From the NCBI GenBank assembly GCA_021802115.1, contig JAKABA010000070.1:1-16863 (forward strand): 16,863 bases of DNA. Direction: 5' to 3'. Shown one piece after another: positions 14,177 to 16,863 of the stretch (position 1 is its first letter; every line of letters starts with the position of its first letter). The stretch is from a bacterium (GTDB taxonomy: Bacteria > Chloroflexota > Dormibacteria > UBA8260 > Bog-877). The notes beneath the pieces are model-generated. The model worked only from the letters and a program-made list of their open reading frames with translations. It was not told the origin of the DNA and ran no database searches. Both the position numbers and the translations under genes were made by a program.

Positions 14177-14773
14177 CTGAGCGCGCTAATTCGTCCGGAC
14201 CACGGGACCGGGCCCCATCCCCACCGCTCGTGGCTCCATCTGCTGGCGGCGGATCCCGAGTACCTGCCCTCCGAAGGGGTCCTCGAGGAGGTCCGGTCCG
14301 CTCTTATCCGCTCCGGGCTGGCCAGGGCGACCGCGGACGGGGGGTTGCGGCCAGGGCCGGAGTTCGCGCGCAGCCTGGGAGGAGGCTCCGCGGTGCCCCT
14401 GGCCACCGGGCCGTCCAGGGGGTCCGTCACCGTGGAGGCCGGGATCTGGCGCTGCTACGCAGACCCCGGTCCGGCCGGGTTCCAGTCGGACCCGGTGACC
14501 ACCTATCTGACCCGCTGCCCCGCCTGCGGGGCGGAGATGAACTTCTTCTTGCTGGCCTTCCCCGACCCCGATCCCTACCGCACCCTGTGCCCCGACTGCG
14601 GGTCGGCAGCCTCGGTGCTGGACCTGGACTGGTCTCCGGACCTGCCCAAGGGCAGGTTCGAGGTCACCTTCGGCGATCTCGATTCGCGACCCACGCTGCG
14701 GACCCACCCCGTCTATCGCGAGCTGGAGGGGATCGTCGGAGTCCCCCTCAGGGAGGTGCACGTCACGCTCTGA
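14168..14773 (+). CDS. Hypothetical zinc-ribbon protein
   Basis: A 201-residue soluble protein of unknown function. The N-terminal part (20-60) is helical and could be a small winged-helix-like module (LLAADPEYLPSEGVLEEVRSAL). The middle is beta-rich, and a zinc ribbon is formed by CPAC at 117-120 and CPDC at 141-144, separated by 20 residues. After that come 55 residues with DLDWSPDLPKGRFEVTFGDL and a final HPVYRELEGIVGVPLREV. The start is uncertain: ATG 14168 follows TAGGATG, in which the -10-like hexamer overlaps the ATG, and it collides with the divergent start at 14176. An earlier in-frame start at 14108 would run antisense through that neighbour. Zinc-dependent nucleic-acid binding is a guess. 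Confidence 0.65.
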   Translation: MGHLSALIRPDHGTGPHPHRSWLHLLAADPEYLPSEGVLEEVRSALIRSGLARATADGGLRPGPEFARSLGGGSAVPLATGPSRGSVTVEAGIWRCYADPGPAGFQSDPVTTYLTRCPACGAEMNFFLLAFPDPDPYRTLCPDCGSAASVLDLDWSPDLPKGRFEVTFGDLDSRPTLRTHPVYRELEGIVGVPLREVHVTL

Positions 14774-15110
14774 GCAGGAAGGCCCAGGTGCGGTCGATGA
14801 CGGCGGTGCGGATATCCGGACACCTCCGGCAGGAGCGCCCCCAAGCGCCGGGATGCGGGGCCAAGGTGATCGCTGATGAGCCTGAGGGAGTGGGCAGGAG
14901 CGCAGGGCATTCCGTGCAGCCATCGAGGTCGGCGGTCGCGCTCGGGATCGAAGCTGATGTCGCAGCCACAAGCCCCGAGGCCGCGTCGATGTCACCTCCT
15001 CGCCGCTGCAGGAGAGGCACCCGGGCAGGTCGGCCGGTGGCGGCCGGAAGGCCGGATCGCCAGGTGCGCGAGCGGCCCTGGGATCGGGCACTTATTCGGC
15101 CGGGCCACGG
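14774..15110. other. 337-nt gap without a convincing gene
   Basis: Both strands hold open frames but none has the strong third-position G+C bias of the neighbours. On the minus strand, 15020-14763 (GTG start, 85 codons) ends with CRRCPDIRTAVIDRTWAFL and includes two Cys pairs. On the plus strand, ATG 14797 opens a frame of about 129 codons beginning MTAVRISGHL. A third frame (minus, to 14713) reads DISFDPERDRRPRWLHG without a start. The segment also holds repeated CGGCCGG units (15031-15037 and 15041-15047, with a related GGCCGG at 15050). It may be a decayed gene, a non-coding RNA, or a small gene I cannot place. Confidence 0.4.
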
Positions 15111-16016
15111 TCAGACCACGTCGGTGGCGAGGTGGCGCACGGCCCGACTCCAGCGCCGGCCGGCCGACTCCAGGCTGTTGCCGTAGTGGGTGGCCACGTT
15201 CAGGGCCCCGGGCACCCGCAGCATCAGATAGAGCGCCGCGAATGCGTAGAGCATCCCCGCCAGCCCCCGTCCCGGCGCGAAGGCCAGGGCGGTGGCCACC
15301 CGCAGCACCAGGAGTTGACCCACCTGCATGAAGAGGGACACCGTGAGCAGCCGTCCCCACTGGCGGGCGAAGCCGCGGGTCTCGGGGAGCGTCCAGCAGA
15401 TCGCGGCCAGGGGTGCGCTGGCGCAGAGCACCGCCAGCAGCGTGTAGCGGATGACGTAGGCCAGAGCCAGCACCACCACGGCGACCGCCAGAGCCGCCGC
15501 GAACACCAGGAGGAAGAGGTTGTTGCCCGCCGAGGCGATGGCGGGGCCGCTGAGGGGGCTGCTCCAGGGGAGGTCGGCGAGGTTGACGCCAGCTCGGCCC
15601 GCGAGCACCTGGCAGAGCGCGTTGTTGAGGTCGATCAGCTGCTGGATCAGGGGTAGGCTGAACATCCCCATGAGCAGGCCGACCAGTGAGCGGGGCAGGA
15701 CCACCTGGAGCAGGTGCGCGGTCGGCCCGCCGGCGCTCATGATCGTGCGCAGCCCGCTGTAGAGCAGGACGCCCAGGATCAGGGCGGCGCTGGCGACCAT
15801 CAGCAGATGGTTGACCGAGGCCACGCCCGGCGTGCTGGTGAAGGGCGCGCCCGGCGACCGCCCCGCCACGTCGCGCGTCGAGAAGAGATACCAGCGGAGA
15901 TCGCGGTCCAGCCCGGTGCGAGCGCTCTGCACGAACTGTCCCATGGCCGAGCTCATCAGCCGGTCCAGCAGCTCCAGCGGGTTCACCGCGAAGGTGGGCA
16001 GCAGCGCTGCGGACAC
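15111..16016 (-). CDS. TrbL/VirB6-like polytopic membrane protein
   Basis: A 301-residue membrane protein resembling the TrbL/VirB6 channel subunits of type IV secretion and conjugation systems. After a soluble N-terminus (1-66) there are about six hydrophobic segments: 69-89, 104-127, 166-188, 190-208, 223-246 and 251-269. The diagnostic region is YTLLAVLCASAPLAAICWTLPET at 191-213 followed by WGRLLTVSLFMQVGQLLVL at 220-238, which fits the TrbL pattern 'LllvlAPLA...lP.t...a..W...l...f.Q..q'. The GTG start is 5 nt after the stop of the small membrane gene. No relaxase, VirB4 or VirD4 homologue lies in the window, so whether it is part of a complete transfer system cannot be judged. Confidence 0.65.
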   Translation of the reverse strand: MSAALLPTFAVNPLELLDRLMSSAMGQFVQSARTGLDRDLRWYLFSTRDVAGRSPGAPFTSTPGVASVNHLLMVASAALILGVLLYSGLRTIMSAGGPTAHLLQVVLPRSLVGLLMGMFSLPLIQQLIDLNNALCQVLAGRAGVNLADLPWSSPLSGPAIASAGNNLFLLVFAAALAVAVVVLALAYVIRYTLLAVLCASAPLAAICWTLPETRGFARQWGRLLTVSLFMQVGQLLVLRVATALAFAPGRGLAGMLYAFAALYLMLRVPGALNVATHYGNSLESAGRRWSRAVRHLATDVV

Positions 16017-16021
16017 CTGGC

Positions 16022-16261
16022 TCAGCCGAGCGTGTGCGGCACCGCGGAGAGGAGCACGTGGGTCAGGAGCCCGGCGAGCTCCACTCCGAGGGTCCCGATC
16101 GCGATGCGTCCCAACCAGCGCTGCGCCTCCATCGCGCTGTGGGGGCTGGGCGCCACCACGCGCCAGATGAAGGCGCAGACAAAGGCCAGGGTCCCCAGGC
16201 TGCCGATGAGGCCCTGGGCCAGCAGCACCCAGGAGTTGAGCAGTGAGTCCAGCTCAGCCAA
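16022..16261 (-). CDS. Small two-helix membrane protein (VirB2/TrbC-like candidate)
   Basis: A 79-residue protein with two hydrophobic segments (10-36 and 50-75) joined by a short loop APSPHSAMEAQRWLGR. This is the size and topology of VirB2/TrbC pilin-type or accessory subunits that precede TrbL/VirB6 genes, although it lacks a cleavable signal peptide. I choose TTG 16261 because a strong Shine-Dalgarno GAGGAGG lies just upstream (minus strand, about 16274-16268) at good spacing. A longer frame to 16483 adds 74 Pro/Arg-rich residues that look non-coding. It ends 5 nt before the TrbL-like gene, so the two form an operon. The pilin assignment rests on size, topology and context only. Confidence 0.6.
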   Translation of the reverse strand: MAELDSLLNSWVLLAQGLIGSLGTLAFVCAFIWRVVAPSPHSAMEAQRWLGRIAIGTLGVELAGLLTHVLLSAVPHTLG

Positions 16262-16556
16262 CCTGTCCCTCCTCGCGGCGGGCACACCGGGCCAGCGGGA
16301 GGTTGCCCCAGGGTGTCTCTGGATCGCCTGGGGAGGCGAGCCGACCGACCGCGCCTGCCCGGCCGTCCCCGGTCGGCCCTGCGGGACCGCGGTCCACCTC
16401 GGCGACCTGGCGGCGCGGGCCCCTGGAGGGTCCCGCCGAATCGGCGGCGGAGCGCGGGGCCCGTGGCTGGCATGACATGGCAAGTGATCTGTCCCCTGCG
16501 GGGGCGCATTTGGGCGGACTCCCAGCCGCGCCCGACCGGATTCGGGCCGTGGTCAC
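16254..16556 (-). CDS. Possible small disordered protein upstream of the two-helix gene
   Basis: An open frame of 100 codons from GTG 16556, or 74 from ATG 16478, rich in Gly, Pro, Arg and Ala and without hydrophobic segments, so probably disordered if made. In its favour, it ends at a TGA that overlaps the TTG start of the next gene by 8 nt, a normal coupling arrangement, and the Shine-Dalgarno of that gene lies in its last codons. Against it, third-position G+C is only moderate and I recognise no family. If it is not a gene, 16262-16638 is a 377-nt non-coding leader. Confidence 0.3.
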   Translation of the reverse strand: MTTARIRSGAAGSPPKCAPAGDRSLAMSCQPRAPRSAADSAGPSRGPRRQVAEVDRGPAGPTGDGRAGAVGRLASPGDPETPWGNLPLARCARREEGQVG

Positions 16557-16575
16557 CTGGGGCCGGGGTCAGCTC

Positions 16576-16615
16576 GGGCGCGACCGCCTCACCCGGCAGG
16601 GTGGCTGTGGCGCCC
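16576..16615 (-). terminator. Structured hairpin downstream of dtd
   Basis: An inner perfect 5-bp stem CACCC/GGGTG with a 4-nt loop (16590-16603) is nested in an outer 6-bp stem GGGCGC/GCGCCC (16576-16581 and 16610-16615). It begins 24 nt after the dtd stop on the minus strand. There is no U-tract, so it may be a factor-dependent terminator or a 3' stability element. Confidence 0.3.
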
Positions 16616-16638
16616 TGATCTCCGGTCCCGCCGCCGTC

Positions 16639-16863
16639 TCACCTGCAGTCGGCGGCCCAGGGCGGCTCGCCCGCGCTGGCAACGATCGTCACCGGGCCAT
16701 CGTTGCTGGAGTCGACGGTCATGTGGGCGCCGAACCTGCCCTGGGCCACCGGGTTGACACCGATGTCGGAGAGAGCCCGGGCCACCTCCCCGCACAGCCT
16801 CCGGCCGAGATCGGGGGGCCCCGCACCCAGAAACGATGGCCTATGTCCGTGCTGGAGGTCAGC
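16639..16863 (-). CDS. dtd: D-aminoacyl-tRNA deacylase (3' part; 5' end outside window)
   Basis: Hydrolyses D-aminoacyl-tRNA (for example D-Tyr-tRNA) and mischarged Gly-tRNA(Ala), a cytoplasmic chiral proofreading function. Only the last 74 residues are in the window; the frame is open through the right edge. The conserved C-terminal half is clear: GHRPSFLGAGPP corresponds to the family's 'G.RPsF..Aa.P', RFGAHMTV to 'GrFGAdM.V', and NDGPVT is the family's invariant Gly-Pro element that shapes the chiral pocket. Full DTD is about 145-150 residues, so roughly half is missing because of the window edge, not a mutation. It ends at TGA (16641-16639), 82 nt before the next minus-strand open frame. 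Confidence 0.9.
   Translation of the reverse strand, partial: ADLQHGHRPSFLGAGPPDLGRRLCGEVARALSDIGVNPVAQGRFGAHMTVDSSNDGPVTIVASAGEPPWAADCR

Noticed and set aside
15031..15055. Repeated CGGCCGG units as a possible CRISPR-like or operator array
   Set aside because: The units are short, irregularly spaced and expected by chance at this G+C; there are no spacers of constant length.
15041..15056. GGCCGGAAGGCC resembling the SRP RNA tetraloop region
   Set aside because: The bases after GGAAGG do not give the AGCAGCC side of the SRP Alu-less helix 8 motif, and no long flanking helix is seen.
16497..16509. CCCC-TGC-GGGG hairpin followed by ATTT as an intrinsic terminator
   Set aside because: The stem is only 4-5 bp, the T-run is three bases, and no plus-strand gene ends there.

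Overview
The window is about 70% G+C, gene-dense, and reads as ordinary chromosome of a high-GC bacterium of the Terrabacteria type. The evidence on lineage is mixed. The DUF3151 gene and the order of the MoxR block are what is known from Actinobacteria, while IspH has the N-terminus usual in Firmicutes and Chloroflexota. A lineage near Actinobacteriota, Chloroflexota or Candidatus Dormibacterota would fit; this is inference from a few families. I see no rRNA, CRISPR array, transposase or integrase.

Layout. (1) 1-641: C-terminal part of a secreted glucosaminidase (cell-wall hydrolase) behind a Pro/Thr/Ala/Lys linker. (2) 683-2491: a GH15 glucoamylase/trehalase-like enzyme. (3) 2561-2637: tRNA-Glu(CTC) with encoded CCA, followed 35 nt later by a DUF3151 gene. 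(4) 3200-5233, minus strand: a coiled-coil plus CHAP peptidoglycan hydrolase followed 3 nt later by a DHH/DHHA1 phosphoesterase, with a recognisable -35/-10 promoter. (5) 5322-5741, minus: an unidentified small membrane protein. (6) 5792-11026, plus: a tightly coupled five-gene operon (multi-helix membrane protein, DUF4129, DUF4350, MoxR AAA+ ATPase, DUF58). (7) 10971-12942, minus: SpoIIM-like membrane protein and then ispH, whose tail overlaps DUF58. (8) 12991-13767, plus: RDD membrane protein. (9) 13754-14773: a small two-helix membrane protein (minus) and a zinc-ribbon protein (plus), with overlapping divergent start codons. (10) 14774-15110: about 340 nt with no convincing gene. (11) 15111-16556, minus: a TrbL/VirB6-like polytopic membrane protein, a 79-residue two-helix protein, and possibly one more small ORF upstream. 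(12) 16639 to the right edge, minus: the C-terminal part of D-aminoacyl-tRNA deacylase (dtd), cut by the window edge.

Functional picture. The centre is the MoxR block: GDPD-like membrane protein, DUF4129, DUF4350, MoxR, DUF58, then SpoIIM (opposite strand) and RDD. From memory, this is the order around moxR2 (about Rv3689-Rv3695) in Mycobacterium tuberculosis; here ispH sits between DUF58 and spoIIM. MoxR ATPases with DUF58 (vWA-like) partners are thought to act as chaperones or assembly factors, here probably for membrane or envelope components. The envelope theme continues in two peptidoglycan hydrolases. The least explained part is the right-hand minus-strand cluster: a VirB6/TrbL-like channel subunit and a tiny VirB2/TrbC-sized protein next to housekeeping dtd, with no relaxase or ATPase in view.
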